Numbered from the stretch's first letter, positions 33,994 to 44,127 are shown. The stretch: 64,000 nucleotides of DNA from Bdellovibrio bacteriovorus (GCF_002208115.1 NZ_CP020946.1:3534001-3598000), one strand, 5' to 3'. Numbers and translations: made by a program. The notes: generated by a model from the letters alone, not told the origin.

Positions 33994-34002
33994 CTGCTAT
34001 AA
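33994..34002 (+). promoter_or_regulatory. Extended -10 promoter TGCTATAAT
   Basis: A perfect TATAAT preceded by TGC, the extended -10 form, with no convincing -35 box. It points toward the long hairpin at 34085 and there is no credible protein gene downstream of it before the convergent rpoD, so it may drive a non-coding transcript of about 190 nt. Confidence 0.45.
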
Positions 34003-34084
34003 TGAAGGGAAAAGCCGGGAAATACGTCGTCCGACTCTCAAACATGGATAACTTCGGAGTAATAAAAAATAAGGTCCTAGAAAA

Positions 34085-34205
34085 AAAAGGGCCATCTAGG
34101 ATTCTTTCGCAGCGACCTTCGGCCCCGCCTGGATGGCGGTATTCCAAGCCGATAGAGCCCGGATGGCGTGTCGCGGAGAAAGGAGCCTAGATGGCCCTTT
34201 TGTTT
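34085..34205. ncRNA. Long structured hairpin with U-runs on both strands (terminator and/or ncRNA)
   Basis: A perfect 16-bp stem AAAAGGGCCATCTAGG (34085-34100) and CCTAGATGGCCCTTTT (34186-34201) encloses 85 nt that fold further: CTTTC/GAAAG, CGAC/GTCG, CGGC/GCCG, and a tight CCGCC-TGGAT-GGCGG hairpin at 34125-34139. The word GGATGGCG occurs twice inside. Plus strand ends TTTTGTTTT; minus strand ends in nine U, so it can serve as the rpoD operon terminator. The size and order of the inner structure suggest a functional RNA or a MITE/REP-type element. The rest of 33935-34229 has nothing I can support. Confidence 0.6.
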
Positions 34206-34229
34206 TCCCGCTTAAAGACCGTCAACAGC

Positions 34230-36059
34230 CTAGCTGTCGACGAAGGCCTTAAGTTTGTTGCTGCGAGAAGGATGACGAAGCTTTCTTAGAGCTTTCGCCT
34301 CGATCTGACGGATACGCTCACGGGTTACGTTGAAGTCCTGACCCACTTCTTCCAAAGTATGATCTGACTCTTCCCCGATACCGAAACGCATACGCAGGAC
34401 TTTTTCTTCTCTTGGAGTCAAAGTCGACAGCACACGGCGGGTTTGTTCAGCAAGGTTCAGGTTCACAATCGCTTCTGCAGGATTGATAACCTTTTTGTCC
34501 TCGATAAAGTCGCCCAGGTGTGAATCTTCCTCTTCACCCACTGGAGTTTCCAAAGAGATAGGTTCTTTCGCGATTTTCAGAACTTTACGAACCTTATCAA
34601 CTGGCATGTCCATTTTATCCGCGATCTCTTCCGGGGTCGGCTCACGGCCAAGTTCCTGGATCAGGTAACGGGATGTACGAACAAGTTTGTTGATGGTTTC
34701 GATCATGTGCACAGGGATACGGATCGTGCGCGCCTGATCGGCAATAGCACGAGTGATCGCCTGACGGATCCACCAAGTCGCATAAGTCGAGAATTTGTAA
34801 CCACGACGGTATTCGAACTTATCAACGGCTTTCATCAAACCGATGTTACCTTCCTGGATCAGATCCAGGAATTGCAGACCACGGTTGGTGTACTTCTTCG
34901 CGATGGATACAACCAGACGAAGATTGGCTTCAACCAACTCGGATTTAGCGGCATCAGCTTCACGCTCACCTTTCCAGATGGCCGTGTAGGTTTCTTTCAC
35001 CCAGTTGTGATTCATTTCAGTTTCTGAATCCAAACGGCTGATACGCTTTTCCGCTTCCTGAGCCTGCAATACGTAGGATTTGAACTTTTGATAGTTCAAA
35101 CCAGTATCGCGGGTCATGCGGGTCAGTTCTTTTTCGTTCGCATCAATCAGTTTCATACGTTCAGCCATAGCTGCAACGTCTTTGGAGAATGTACGCTCCA
35201 CACCGTCTTTGATACGACGACGAAGAGTTCCGATACGGTTCACCAGGTTTTTGAACTTGATCACAACGCGGTTGATGGTCTTACGGTTGAAGTTCACAGA
35301 CTCGAAGTTCGCCATCAGCTTGTCATTCATGACAACAAGCTCTTTCATGGCAGCCTGACGAGCCGGAGTGTTTGTCTCTTCTTTACGAAGGGTCGCAAAC
35401 AGCTTTTCCGCCGCTTTCTGATATTCAGTGACCTTGCCGATCAACTCGTGAATTTTATCGATGTATTCCTTTTCATCGTACTGAGTGTCCTCGTCCTCAA
35501 GGCCACGGAAGATCGATTTAACTTTGATACGGCCTTCATCAAGGCGCTTACCAAGCTGGATGATCTCGTAGGTACCCAGAGGGGACAAAAGGATCGCACG
35601 AACGATCTCGCGCTCCCCTTTTTCAATACGACGGGCAATTTCCACTTCCCCTTCACGGGTCAGCAGGGAAACACTTCCCATTTTGCGCAGGTAAAGGCGA
35701 ACAGGGTCGTTACCCTTGACGTCTTCACTTTCGGCCAATTCTTCTTCATCAACTTCTTCGTCTTCAGAATCGACGTTTTCAAGGAAGGAGCCTTCGCCTT
35801 CCTCAGCTTTCGAACTTTCAGACAAGTCTGAAATTACTACACCACCGGCCTCAAGGCCCTGCATGAACGAGTCCAGCACGGATGGAGCGATAATTTCAGG
35901 GGGAAGGAGCTCATTGATCTCTTCGATCGTGAGTGCACCCTTCTCCTTTGCAAGCTTCAGGAATCTCTGGATTTCTTCTTTAATCAGAGCTTCCTGTTCC
36001 TGCAAAGAAAGAACCTTCACAGGCTCTTTCTCTTGTTTGTTTGGTAGGTTCGGTTTCAT
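34230..36059 (-). CDS. rpoD: RNA polymerase primary sigma factor RpoD (sigma-70)
   Basis: 609 residues, group 1 sigma factor that directs housekeeping transcription. Region 1.1 at the N-terminus ([20 protein letters not shown]), an acidic stretch near 70-90, region 1.2 [23 protein letters not shown], a long non-conserved region, then 2.1-2.4 with [17 protein letters not shown], region 3, and 4.2 with [20 protein letters not shown]. The ATG at 36059 follows GGCGGGG; a TTG one codon earlier is possible. It ends the rpsU-yqeY-dnaG-rpoD operon, followed by the long hairpin. Confidence 0.98.
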   Translation of the reverse strand: MKPNLPNKQEKEPVKVLSLQEQEALIKEEIQRFLKLAKEKGALTIEEINELLPPEIIAPSVLDSFMQGLEAGGVVISDLSESSKAEEGEGSFLENVDSEDEEVDEEELAESEDVKGNDPVRLYLRKMGSVSLLTREGEVEIARRIEKGEREIVRAILLSPLGTYEIIQLGKRLDEGRIKVKSIFRGLEDEDTQYDEKEYIDKIHELIGKVTEYQKAAEKLFATLRKEETNTPARQAAMKELVVMNDKLMANFESVNFNRKTINRVVIKFKNLVNRIGTLRRRIKDGVERTFSKDVAAMAERMKLIDANEKELTRMTRDTGLNYQKFKSYVLQAQEAEKRISRLDSETEMNHNWVKETYTAIWKGEREADAAKSELVEANLRLVVSIAKKYTNRGLQFLDLIQEGNIGLMKAVDKFEYRRGYKFSTYATWWIRQAITRAIADQARTIRIPVHMIETINKLVRTSRYLIQELGREPTPEEIADKMDMPVDKVRKVLKIAKEPISLETPVGEEEDSHLGDFIEDKKVINPAEAIVNLNLAEQTRRVLSTLTPREEKVLRMRFGIGEESDHTLEEVGQDFNVTRERIRQIEAKALRKLRHPSRSNKLKAFVDS

Positions 36060-36073
36060 CAATACCCCGCCTT

Positions 36074-37942
36074 TTACCCTTTATTCAGAGAGATTCGGTT
36101 TCTCTGAATATTCATAATCTGTTCCAACTTATCCGAACTAGGTTCGTTTTTAAGATCACGTGCTAAGCGCTTTGCTTGTTCGCGCAGGAAATTTTCTTTT
36201 ACGCGCTTAAAGCAATCGCGCAGGAGTTTCATTTCTGCCTCTTCGTCGTACCCTGGGTCGCCCTCATTCGCTGGGCTCACTTGGAATAAATATTCAGGCT
36301 GATCGACGTAAGAGACAAGCAGACTGGTCAATTTATCAAATTTACTGAGATCTTGTCTATACACATCCGTGGCTTTTTCGAGGATCTTTTTCACTCCCTC
36401 ATGGGCCACGCTCTCGAGCAGATTTTCATTCACAAATTGATCGAAATTGGCACGACTTTTGAGTACCAATCCCAACAGCATCAGCTCTGCTTTAGAGGCA
36501 CCCTGCAGACTGATTTTGCCTCCCTCTACACCAGAGGACACGTCTTGCGGGGGTTTCTGGTTAGCCGAGCCCATATTCGGGTTTGGCTGCACCGTCCTAG
36601 TCATTGCCGGGCGATTTTGTGAATTTACAGGGCCGCTGCCCTGTATTCCCACAGCCTGACGCAACCAAGGAAGCCCTACGTTCATTTTCTGGGCCGCCTC
36701 TGCTAAATACAGGTCTCTTAAACGCAGATCCGGGATGGACTCAAACAGAGGTTTTAACTTATCCGCCAGCTTCACCTTTTCCGAGGCGTCACCGCGATAA
36801 CCTTCCATCCAACGGGCCAAAATCATCACAAACAGGTCCGGAGCGCGATCCAGCTCGATTTTCAGAGCTTCCGATCCGTATTTCTTCACATAATCATCCG
36901 GGTCCATACCGTTTGGCAGCGTCAGCCCCTTCGGATACAGATCCGCCGCCAACAGGATCGGCAAACTGCGTTCAGCAGCTTCCATCCCGGCATTGTCCCC
37001 GTCAAACAGGGCCACCACGTTTTTGGTCATGCGCTTAAGCATTTTCCCGTGGTCCGGCGTCAGCGCGGTCCCCATCGTCGCCACGACATTGCGAATGCCG
37101 GCCTGGTACAGGGACACCAGATCCATATACCCCTCTACTATAAGGGCCAGATCGTCGCTGCGGATGTAACGGGCTGTCTGGGACAATCCGTACAACACCT
37201 TCCCCTTCACAAAGACCGGGGTCTCTGGAGAGTTCAGGTACTTGGGCTCATTTTCTTTTTTCTCTAAATAACGGCCCCCGAAGGCAATGGGCTCTCCCAT
37301 CGCGGAAAGAATCGGGAACATCAAACGGTCACGGAAAATATCAAAGTGTCCGGACTTGTTGTTGCGGGCCTTCACCAGACGGGCTTCTTCCGCCAGCGCC
37401 ATCGGCACATTTTTGCTAAGCAGGTATCGTTCCAGACCGTCCCATTCAGGCACGGCATAACCCACTCCGAAAGCTTCAATCACTTCCTGGGACAGGCCCC
37501 GGCTGGCGATGTATTTCTTCACCGGGTGGTCGTGTGGAACACGCTTAAGTTGCTCTGAAAAATAATCAGCCGCGAGCTTGTTTACTTTTAACAACAACTT
37601 CTTTTTGTCACTGGCCTGATCGCGCTGGGCATCTTCCTTATCCGGAGCCGGCATCGGGATGCTGGCACGTCCGGCAAGATATTCCACCGCCTCAGGGAAA
37701 CTCATCCCCTGATAGTCGCGCAAAAACGAAAACAGGTTGCCACTCTTGTGACAACCGAAACAGTGATAGACCTGTTTGGTTTCGGAAACGGAGAAAGACG
37801 CCGTTTTTTCAGCGTGATCAGGAAACGGACAGCGGCCCATAAGGCCGCTACCACTAGGTTTCAACTGAGTGTACTGAGAGATGATGTCAACGAGGTTGTT
37901 GGCCTCTTGCACCTTCTCGATAAAGTCTTGTGAAAATCGCAT
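36074..37942 (-). CDS. dnaG: DNA primase
   Basis: 622 residues; makes RNA primers at the replication fork. CHC2-type zinc domain at the N-terminus ([17 protein letters not shown] then [12 protein letters not shown]), the RNA polymerase core with [14 protein letters not shown], and the TOPRIM signature [16 protein letters not shown] with [14 protein letters not shown]. The C-terminal part (after about 430) is the helicase-binding region, with a low-complexity Gln/Asn/Pro linker. Placed between yqeY and rpoD, 14 bp before the rpoD ATG. Confidence 0.98.
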   Translation of the reverse strand: MRFSQDFIEKVQEANNLVDIISQYTQLKPSGSGLMGRCPFPDHAEKTASFSVSETKQVYHCFGCHKSGNLFSFLRDYQGMSFPEAVEYLAGRASIPMPAPDKEDAQRDQASDKKKLLLKVNKLAADYFSEQLKRVPHDHPVKKYIASRGLSQEVIEAFGVGYAVPEWDGLERYLLSKNVPMALAEEARLVKARNNKSGHFDIFRDRLMFPILSAMGEPIAFGGRYLEKKENEPKYLNSPETPVFVKGKVLYGLSQTARYIRSDDLALIVEGYMDLVSLYQAGIRNVVATMGTALTPDHGKMLKRMTKNVVALFDGDNAGMEAAERSLPILLAADLYPKGLTLPNGMDPDDYVKKYGSEALKIELDRAPDLFVMILARWMEGYRGDASEKVKLADKLKPLFESIPDLRLRDLYLAEAAQKMNVGLPWLRQAVGIQGSGPVNSQNRPAMTRTVQPNPNMGSANQKPPQDVSSGVEGGKISLQGASKAELMLLGLVLKSRANFDQFVNENLLESVAHEGVKKILEKATDVYRQDLSKFDKLTSLLVSYVDQPEYLFQVSPANEGDPGYDEEAEMKLLRDCFKRVKENFLREQAKRLARDLKNEPSSDKLEQIMNIQRNRISLNKG

Positions 37943-37956
37943 GTATCTCCAACAAA

Positions 37957-38403
37957 TTAGGAAAGCTTGGATTTAATAACTTCGCTCACTACTTTGTTGT
38001 CTGCGGCGCCGCCGGATTTCGCGATGACTTCTTTCATCACAGGACCCATGTCCTTCACGGATTTAGCACCCAATGCTGCAATTACTTCGGTAACAAGAGC
38101 TTCGATTTGTTCACGGCTCATCTGTGCTGGCAGATAAACTTCCAGTACTTTCAGTTCCGCGGTTTCCTGATCAACAAGATCTGTACGACCTGCTGTCTGG
38201 AATTGTTCGATGGATTCTTTGCGCTGCTTAACCAGCTTTTTGATCACGTTCATCACTTCATCAGAAGTGATTGGATCCGGTCTCATGTCGATTTCACGGT
38301 TTTTGATCGCAGCCTGGAGCATGCGAAGAGCTCCCAATTTTGCGGATTCTTTTGCGATCATGGCAGCTTTAACGTCAGCGGAGATTTTGTCTCTGATTTC
38401 CAT
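37957..38403 (-). CDS. yqeY: GatB/YqeY domain protein
   Basis: 148 residues, the full length of YqeY proteins, which share the C-terminal tail domain of GatB. Seen: KISADVKAAMIAKESAKLGALRMLQAAIKNREID, KKLVKQRKESIEQF and MGPVMKEVIAK near the end. Possibly linked to aminoacylation of tRNA, but the role is not established. GGAGGC lies before the ATG at 38403. The insertion between rpsU and dnaG is also seen in several other bacteria. Confidence 0.92.
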   Translation of the reverse strand: MEIRDKISADVKAAMIAKESAKLGALRMLQAAIKNREIDMRPDPITSDEVMNVIKKLVKQRKESIEQFQTAGRTDLVDQETAELKVLEVYLPAQMSREQIEALVTEVIAALGAKSVKDMGPVMKEVIAKSGGAADNKVVSEVIKSKLS

Positions 38404-38440
38404 AGTGCCTCCAAAAGGACTTACGAGAGGATTCGGTCAT

Positions 38441-38468
38441 AAAACAGAGGCGACCAGTGGTCGCCTCT
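38441..38468 (-). terminator. Terminator or attenuator between rpsU and yqeY
   Basis: AGAGGCGACC (38446-38455) pairs with GGTCGCCTCT (38459-38468); on the minus strand GTTTTATG follows. It would let rpsU be made in excess over yqeY-dnaG-rpoD, as in the E. coli macromolecular-synthesis operon, which has a terminator at the same relative place. Confidence 0.85.
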
Positions 38469-38495
38469 TGAAAAAACAATCTTTCAAAAAGGGAA

Positions 38496-38696
38496 CTAGT
38501 CGTTCCAACCTTTTCTGGATTTTTTCACTGCGCGTTTACGAGCAGAGATAGACTTCTTTTTAAGTCTTACAGAAGGTTTTTCAAAGTGTTCGCGTTTTTT
38601 AACTTCAGAAAGAATACCCGCTTTTTCGCAGGACTTTTTGAATTTTCTGAACGCAGATTCAAAAGACTCACCGTCTTTGATCTTTACCATTGCCAC
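38496..38696 (-). CDS. rpsU: 30S ribosomal protein S21
   Basis: 66 residues, basic, typical S21: [37 protein letters not shown]. Small-subunit protein near the anti-Shine-Dalgarno region of 16S rRNA. I use the GTG at 38696 because AAGGAAGG lies 8 bp upstream; the ATG two codons later is possible but further from the ribosome site. First gene of the macromolecular-synthesis operon. Confidence 0.96.
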   Translation of the reverse strand: MAMVKIKDGESFESAFRKFKKSCEKAGILSEVKKREHFEKPSVRLKKKSISARKRAVKKSRKGWND

Positions 38697-38868
38697 GACA
38701 ATCACCTTCCTTTCGATGTGGAATAAGAATTTGAGAGAAAGAGTGTATAACAAAGCAGCACAAAAGGGGCAAGTTCTGGGGTCCTGACGCGGTATATTAT
38801 TCTCAAGTCGGTGCTTTTTTATTGAACAGGCCAAAATCGGATGGGACAAATGCAACAGAGGGGACCCT

Positions 38869-39927
38869 ATGAAAGCACTTATCTATCTGATATCACTGTT
38901 GTTCGTCGGAACCAACCAAGCCTATGCCTGGGAAGCGTTCTATGTCCTTAAGCCCGATGAACTGCGCTTTTCCAAGGCAAAGAGCTCTTGGTCACAGGAA
39001 GCAACACCCACAGACTGCCGCGCGCGCCTGAAAGAAATCGCCTGCATTGTGAATCCGATTCAGGATCCAAAAGAATCCCGTCGCTGCCAACCCGGCAGTG
39101 AAGCCATGGCTCCGGCGTTGGAACGTATCTATGATGTGATCCCCGCAAAGCTTCAACAGACCTTTTGCACTATGAAGGTGATCTTTATCGAAAACGACAC
39201 CGAGGTTTTGGGCTATGCCGGCGTTCTTGCCTGGGACTCCAACAGCCAGCCGCAGGGTTCTTTCATGGGACTTCGCAGAGCTTTGCTTGAGCAAAACTAC
39301 GACGCCACTTCCGTGATCGGGTGGAAGGAACAAAAGGCTTTTGGACTGACACCGCCGCCGTTTGTGCATCTGCCGGAAGGCCCACGATCCAGCATTGTAC
39401 TGCCGAATTCCCTGTCGGCTTTGCACTATGTGATCGTTCATGAAATCGGACACATTCTGGATTTTTCCAACAAAGCCAATGACTTTATCTGTCCGGCCGG
39501 GGAAGCCTGCGCTCCGGTCAACAACCCGGATGATTTTTTAAAAATGATCCCCGCGCCAAATTCCTGGACCGCTCTTAGCTGGCAGTCGCCCATGAAACCC
39601 AAGGACCTCCAGACGTTTCCACTGTGGTCAAAGCTCTGCTTTTATGACTGCAAAGAACAGCTGAGTGTGGCCGACATGGAAGACTTCTATCGCCAGCTGG
39701 CGCCCACAGACTTTATCAGCACCTATGCGGCGGTCAGCCCCTGGGAAGACTTTGCCGAAAGCCTGACCTTCCATGTGATGGCCCAGCATGAGGATTTTGA
39801 ATATCAGATTCAAACTCCGTTTGCGTCCTATGACCTTAAGAAGAAGTGGGACGGCCTGGGAATCAAAAAAATCTGGATGCAGGATTTCCTGAACCGCGAT
39901 CTGAAATACCCAACACCTTTGAAATAG
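38869..39927 (+). CDS. Exported HEIGH-type zinc metallopeptidase candidate
   Basis: 352 residues. Signal peptide ends at AYA (residue 20). HEIGH at 191-195 gives two zinc ligands and a catalytic Glu; a Glu in [12 protein letters not shown] about 105 residues later is a plausible third ligand, the gluzincin-like arrangement. Many cysteines in the first half ([22 protein letters not shown]) and around CPAGEACAP suggest disulfides and extracytoplasmic location. No precise family recognised. Preceded by 172 bp containing the divergent rpsU promoter region. Confidence 0.75.
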   Translation: MKALIYLISLLFVGTNQAYAWEAFYVLKPDELRFSKAKSSWSQEATPTDCRARLKEIACIVNPIQDPKESRRCQPGSEAMAPALERIYDVIPAKLQQTFCTMKVIFIENDTEVLGYAGVLAWDSNSQPQGSFMGLRRALLEQNYDATSVIGWKEQKAFGLTPPPFVHLPEGPRSSIVLPNSLSALHYVIVHEIGHILDFSNKANDFICPAGEACAPVNNPDDFLKMIPAPNSWTALSWQSPMKPKDLQTFPLWSKLCFYDCKEQLSVADMEDFYRQLAPTDFISTYAAVSPWEDFAESLTFHVMAQHEDFEYQIQTPFASYDLKKKWDGLGIKKIWMQDFLNRDLKYPTPLK

Positions 39928-39963
39928 TCTAAATTGGGGGAACAACAACAGGAGTTCCCCTTT

Positions 39964-40719
39964 ATGATGGAAATGCTAGCGAATCCGCAAATCTGGATCG
40001 CCTTCTTTACTTTGTTTGCCCTTGAACTGGTTCTGGGCATCGACAACGTTATCTTTATCTCAATCCTTGCCGGTAAACTTCCGAAGGAACAACAGGACAA
40101 AGCCCGCATCGCCGGTCTAAGCCTTGCCGTGATCACACGCGTGATTCTGCTGTTCTCTTTGTCCTGGATCATCGGTCTGACGGCACCGCTGTTTACAGTC
40201 TTCGGCCAGGAAATCTCCGGCCGTGATTTGATTCTGCTTCTGGGGGGTCTGTTCCTGATTGTGAAATCCACCATGGAGATCAATCACAAACTTGAGGGCG
40301 TGGAAGGCTCCCAGTCCAACCCGGTGGCGCATTCCTTTAATGCAGTGATCGTGCAAATCCTGCTTTTGGACATCGTTTTCTCTCTGGATTCCGTTATCAC
40401 CGCAGTTGGTATGGTGAATGAGATTTCCGTGATGATCGCGGCGGTAGTACTGTCAGCGGCCGTGATGATCGTGTCGGCAAAATCCATCAGCAACTTTGTG
40501 GATTCTCATCCATCCCTGAAAATTCTGGCGTTGAGTTTCCTGCTGATGATCGGCTTCACTTTGATCGTGGAAGCTTTGGAAGTTCACATTCCAAAAGGTT
40601 ATGTTTACTTCGCAATGGCGTTCTCGGTCGGCGTTGAAATGCTGAACATCCGCATGCGCAGAAAGAAACCGGCAGAGCCTGTGAAACTGCGTGAAAGAAT
40701 CGCCGAGGAAACAAAATAG
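39964..40719 (+). CDS. TerC-family integral membrane protein
   Basis: 251 residues, about seven transmembrane helices. Family signature LELVLGIDNVIFISILAGKL in the first helices and its counterpart LLDIVFSLDSVITAVGMV in the second half, each with Asp in the membrane. TerC relatives are linked to tellurite resistance, Mn2+ export or metal loading of secreted proteins. AGGAG is upstream of the ATG at 39964. Its TAG stop overlaps by one base the GTG start of tadA, implying coupled translation. Confidence 0.93.
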   Translation: MMEMLANPQIWIAFFTLFALELVLGIDNVIFISILAGKLPKEQQDKARIAGLSLAVITRVILLFSLSWIIGLTAPLFTVFGQEISGRDLILLLGGLFLIVKSTMEINHKLEGVEGSQSNPVAHSFNAVIVQILLLDIVFSLDSVITAVGMVNEISVMIAAVVLSAAVMIVSAKSISNFVDSHPSLKILALSFLLMIGFTLIVEALEVHIPKGYVYFAMAFSVGVEMLNIRMRRKKPAEPVKLRERIAEETK

Positions 40720-41660
40720 TGAGCCACCCTTCCCACGACGAAAAATGGATGCGCAAAGCCCTGGCGCTGGCCCGAAAAGCGGCCGAGCGTGAAGAAGTGC
40801 CTGTGGCCGCCATCGTTGTGGGACCGGAAGGGATGATCTCTTATGCGATCAACACCCGCGAACGTCAGCAGTCCCCCTTGGGACACGCCGAGCTTTTGGC
40901 TTTACACAAAGCCTCGCAAAAGCGCGGCAGTTGGCGTTTAAGTGATTGTACGTTGTATGTGACCCTGGAACCTTGTGTGATGTGTGCCGGCGCCATTCAG
41001 CAATCGCGCATCTCCCGCGTGGTTTATGGCGCCAAAGACGCCAAAGCCGGCGCGGTGGAAAGCCTTTATCATGTCCTGAAAGACCCGCGCCTGAATCATC
41101 AGGTCGAAGTCAGCTCTGGCATTCTTGAACACCAATGCAGCGAGCTTTTGCAGGATTTTTTCAAAGGCCGCCGCGACGAAAAGAAATCCGAAAAAGCCCA
41201 GAAGGTATTCCGCGATCGCGCCAGCGTCGTGGTTTTGCACGAAGGTAAAGTCCTGGGTTTCCATGCAGTGGATCCCACAGCCCAAATTCCTTATTTCTTC
41301 CTTCCCGGTGGAGCGGTTGAAGCAGGCGAAACGGCTGCTGCCACTGCGGCACGCGAGTGTCTGGAAGAAACCGGCTACAAGATCCGCATCCTGGAAGATT
41401 CCGCCTTTGAACGCGTCTATGACTTTCCTTGGGACGGCAAAGTACACGCCTGCCGGACGGTGTTTTACGTCGGAGTTTTGGATCAAGAATGGGTCCCGCC
41501 AGGCAAAATTGAAGATGCCTCTTATCACAAGGGTGTGGACTGGCTGCCAGCCAAAGACGCCGCCAAAGTGTTTGGCTACAGCAAAGACATCCTCTGGGCC
41601 GTGCAAAAACTACTCAAAACCGCCCAAAAGCAAGCAGCCAGAACTGCCAAAAAACCTTAG
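40719..41660 (+). CDS. tadA: TadA tRNA adenosine deaminase fused to a Nudix hydrolase
   Basis: 313 residues. The first 150 are TadA, which converts A34 to inosine in tRNA-Arg(ACG): zinc-binding GHAELLAL with the proton-shuttle Glu, and PCVMCAGA with the two Cys ligands. Residues about 165-300 are a Nudix domain: GGAVEAGETAAATAARECLE then ETGY, matching Gx5Ex7REUxEExGU. A short Lys/Glu-rich linker joins them. TadA is normally a stand-alone protein of about 160 residues. The start is the GTG at 40719, inside the terC stop. The Nudix substrate is unknown. Confidence 0.92.
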   Translation: MSHPSHDEKWMRKALALARKAAEREEVPVAAIVVGPEGMISYAINTRERQQSPLGHAELLALHKASQKRGSWRLSDCTLYVTLEPCVMCAGAIQQSRISRVVYGAKDAKAGAVESLYHVLKDPRLNHQVEVSSGILEHQCSELLQDFFKGRRDEKKSEKAQKVFRDRASVVVLHEGKVLGFHAVDPTAQIPYFFLPGGAVEAGETAAATAARECLEETGYKIRILEDSAFERVYDFPWDGKVHACRTVFYVGVLDQEWVPPGKIEDASYHKGVDWLPAKDAAKVFGYSKDILWAVQKLLKTAQKQAARTAKKP

Positions 41661-41710
41661 GAAAGATAGAGGTTTACAGACCTCTCCCTGACCTGTAGAA
41701 GTTCCGTCAC

Positions 41711-43240
41711 ATGACGACGACTAAATTTACTGACCTTCCTTTGATTGCCCCTCTTCAATTTTCACTTAAAGAAGCAGGATACGAAACTCCAACCCCAATT
41801 CAGTTGGCAGCGATCCCTGTTATTCTTGAAGGGCACGATCTGCTGGGCATCGCCCAGACCGGCACCGGAAAAACCGCAGCGTTTTCTTTGCCGATTCTGC
41901 AGAACCTTTCCAAACACACGCGCAAGATCGAACCAAAATCCCCGCGCTGTCTGATTCTGACTCCGACCCGCGAGCTGGCCATTCAGATTCACGAAAACAT
42001 CGAGGCTTACAGCAAACACCTGAACATGAAACACGCCGTGATCTTCGGCGGTGTGGGACAAAACCCGCAGGTGCGCGCCCTTCAGGGTGGCGTGGACATT
42101 CTGGTGGCAACGCCGGGTCGTCTGATGGATCTGCACGGACAAAAGCATCTGAAACTGGATCGCGTGGAAATCTTCGTGCTGGACGAAGCCGACCGCATGC
42201 TGGACATGGGTTTCATGCAGGACATTAAAAAAATCCTGCCTCTGCTTCCGCAAAAACGTCACAACCTGTTCTTCTCGGCGACTATGCCGCACGAAATTCA
42301 AACTCTGGCCAACCGTATTCTGGTGAATCCGAAGAAAGTGGAAGTGACTCCGGTGTCTTCAACTGCTGAGAAAGTTGAGCAGCATGTGATGTACGTCGAC
42401 AAGCCTCAGAAGCTTGATTTGCTGTTGCATGTCCTGAAAGATGAAGCGCTCTCCAAGGTGCTGGTGTTCGTGCAGATGAAGTACGGCGCCAATCGCGTCG
42501 TGGACCGCCTGACAAAAGCAGGCATCCCTGCTGCCGGAATTCACGGTGACAAATCCCAGAACCAGCGTCAGCGTGCGCTGGAGGAATTCAAGAACGGTGA
42601 TGTGCGTGTGCTGGTGGCAACCGACATCGCAGCCCGTGGCATTGACATCGACGGTATCACTCACGTGATCAACCTGGAACTTCCGCACATTCCAGAATCT
42701 TATGTTCACCGCATCGGCAGAACGGCACGCGCAGGCGCTACCGGTGTTTCGATTTCTTTCTGCACGGCTGAAGAAAGATCCTTCCTTTATGCGATTGAAA
42801 AAACCACTCGCACCAAGGTTAACGTCATCGAAGATCATCCGTTCCATTCCACTGAAATTGCCAATGCTCCGGTGATGACTGTTGGTAAAGCCAAAGCCAT
42901 CCTAGAAGGCCAGCGCCTGCAGAATAAGGCTAAAAACCGTGGCGGCGGCCAACGTCGTCAAGGTGGTGGTGCGCCTCAAGGCGGCCAGGGTGGCGGAAAG
43001 AAAGCCGGTGGTGGGAAACCTGCTCATGGCGGCAACAAGCCAGCTCACGGCGGCGGCAAACCGCACGCGAAGTCCGAGCACAAATCTGAAGGAGCAGCTT
43101 CTCACAAAGCTCACTCAAAACCTGCGCACGCAAAACCGGCTCACAAACCCGCTCACAAAAGTGAAGGCAAGTCTGCTGGTAAAAGCGAGCACGCACCAAA
43201 GAAGCGCAGCTTCTGGAGCCGTCTGCGCAACAAAGACTAA
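41711..43240 (+). CDS. rhlE: DEAD-box RNA helicase, RhlE type
   Basis: 509 residues. Helicase core motifs in order: Q motif near YETPTPIQLAAIP, Walker A AQTGTGKT, PTRELAIQ, TPGRL, DEAD in VLDEADRMLDMGF, SAT, then VATDIAARGIDI and HRIGRTARAG. The last 120 residues are low complexity: Gly/Gln-rich then Lys/His/Ala/Pro-rich repeats (KPAH), ending KKRSFWSRLRNKD, likely a basic RNA-binding tail. Probably acts in ribosome assembly or mRNA decay at low temperature. Single gene, convergent with the amidotransferase. Confidence 0.93.
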   Translation: MTTTKFTDLPLIAPLQFSLKEAGYETPTPIQLAAIPVILEGHDLLGIAQTGTGKTAAFSLPILQNLSKHTRKIEPKSPRCLILTPTRELAIQIHENIEAYSKHLNMKHAVIFGGVGQNPQVRALQGGVDILVATPGRLMDLHGQKHLKLDRVEIFVLDEADRMLDMGFMQDIKKILPLLPQKRHNLFFSATMPHEIQTLANRILVNPKKVEVTPVSSTAEKVEQHVMYVDKPQKLDLLLHVLKDEALSKVLVFVQMKYGANRVVDRLTKAGIPAAGIHGDKSQNQRQRALEEFKNGDVRVLVATDIAARGIDIDGITHVINLELPHIPESYVHRIGRTARAGATGVSISFCTAEERSFLYAIEKTTRTKVNVIEDHPFHSTEIANAPVMTVGKAKAILEGQRLQNKAKNRGGGQRRQGGGAPQGGQGGGKKAGGGKPAHGGNKPAHGGGKPHAKSEHKSEGAASHKAHSKPAHAKPAHKPAHKSEGKSAGKSEHAPKKRSFWSRLRNKD

Positions 43241-43255
43241 GTTTTAGTTTTTAAG

Positions 43256-44068
43256 TCAAAGACCCAGAATATTTTCCGAAGGTTTCACCAGGGGGCCCTT
43301 ACAGGCCTCCAGAAACTTCTTCACCAAAGGCTCTGACGACAGGAATCTTTCTTCCTCGTCGATATGAAACTCCGGGTGCCACTGAACACCCACAAAGAAG
43401 CCGTCTTGAGTGGAACTAAACGCCTCCACCAGACCGTCTTCAGAGGTCGCTTCGACTCGCAGCCCATTCCCCAGTTTTTTCACGCCCTGATGATGGATCG
43501 AAACAATCTCTCCGCCCGCCGTGTACATCTGCTGAAGCATTCCGCCCGGAGTGATTTCCACCCGGTGCGTGAGCTTTTCATAAAGCTCAGACTTAAAGTG
43601 CGCCAGATTGCTGGGAAGCTGGGTTGGCAGATCCTGGAATAAGGTTCCGCCCTTAAAGACATTCATCAACTGAAAGCCACGACAGATGCCTAACACCGGC
43701 TTATTGCGGGTGGCGAAGGCCTTCAGCAATTTCAGTTCATAGCGATCACGAATCGGATCGGTCTTGTGATTGGCCATGACTTCAATGGGTTCTTCACCAT
43801 ACAGGATCGGACAGATATCAACCCCGCCCTGAAGGACCAAACCATCCAGAATTTCTGCGTACTGGTGAACATTCAGATCGTCTTTTTCCAGCAGGCCGGA
43901 TGATTCTAAAGACGGAACCATAAAGACCAGGCCGCCGTGTTTGGCGATCAGGTGTGCCAGATTCTGCTCAAGGTACTGGATTGATTTGCTTTTGATCTCA
44001 AAGCCGTCCGGCGTTTTATAAAGCAGACGAGGAGAAAGACCAATCAGCAAGGGTTTTGCTGCGTCCAT
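43256..44068 (-). CDS. Class-I glutamine-amidotransferase-like hydrolase (PuuD/C26)
   Basis: 270 residues of the peptidase C26 kind, relatives of gamma-glutamyl-GABA hydrolase. The nucleophile elbow is GICRGFQLMNV with Cys; the catalytic His and Glu are in QWHPEFHIDEEE. The N-terminus LLIGLSPRLLY replaces the usual IGIT start. Substrate uncertain; polyamine genes are not adjacent. ATG at 44068. Confidence 0.88.
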   Translation of the reverse strand: MDAAKPLLIGLSPRLLYKTPDGFEIKSKSIQYLEQNLAHLIAKHGGLVFMVPSLESSGLLEKDDLNVHQYAEILDGLVLQGGVDICPILYGEEPIEVMANHKTDPIRDRYELKLLKAFATRNKPVLGICRGFQLMNVFKGGTLFQDLPTQLPSNLAHFKSELYEKLTHRVEITPGGMLQQMYTAGGEIVSIHHQGVKKLGNGLRVEATSEDGLVEAFSSTQDGFFVGVQWHPEFHIDEEERFLSSEPLVKKFLEACKGPLVKPSENILGL

Positions 44069-44127
44069 ACATTAAGTGTGGACCCATAAAACCCCTGGTG
44101 CAAGCCTCTTTGTGAAATTTCGGGGAA

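Noticed and set aside
33861-34190. Possible small plus-strand protein ending in the 34.1-kb hairpin
   Set aside because: Its codons run through the structured stem, the TATAAT overlaps its best ATG, and there is no ribosome site.
34085-34205. c-di-GMP riboswitch, 6S RNA, SRP RNA or tmRNA
   Set aside because: None of the conserved core sequences of these RNAs is present on either strand.
33140-34229. Integrated element at the tRNA gene
   Set aside because: No integrase and no repeat of the tRNA 3' end found in the window.
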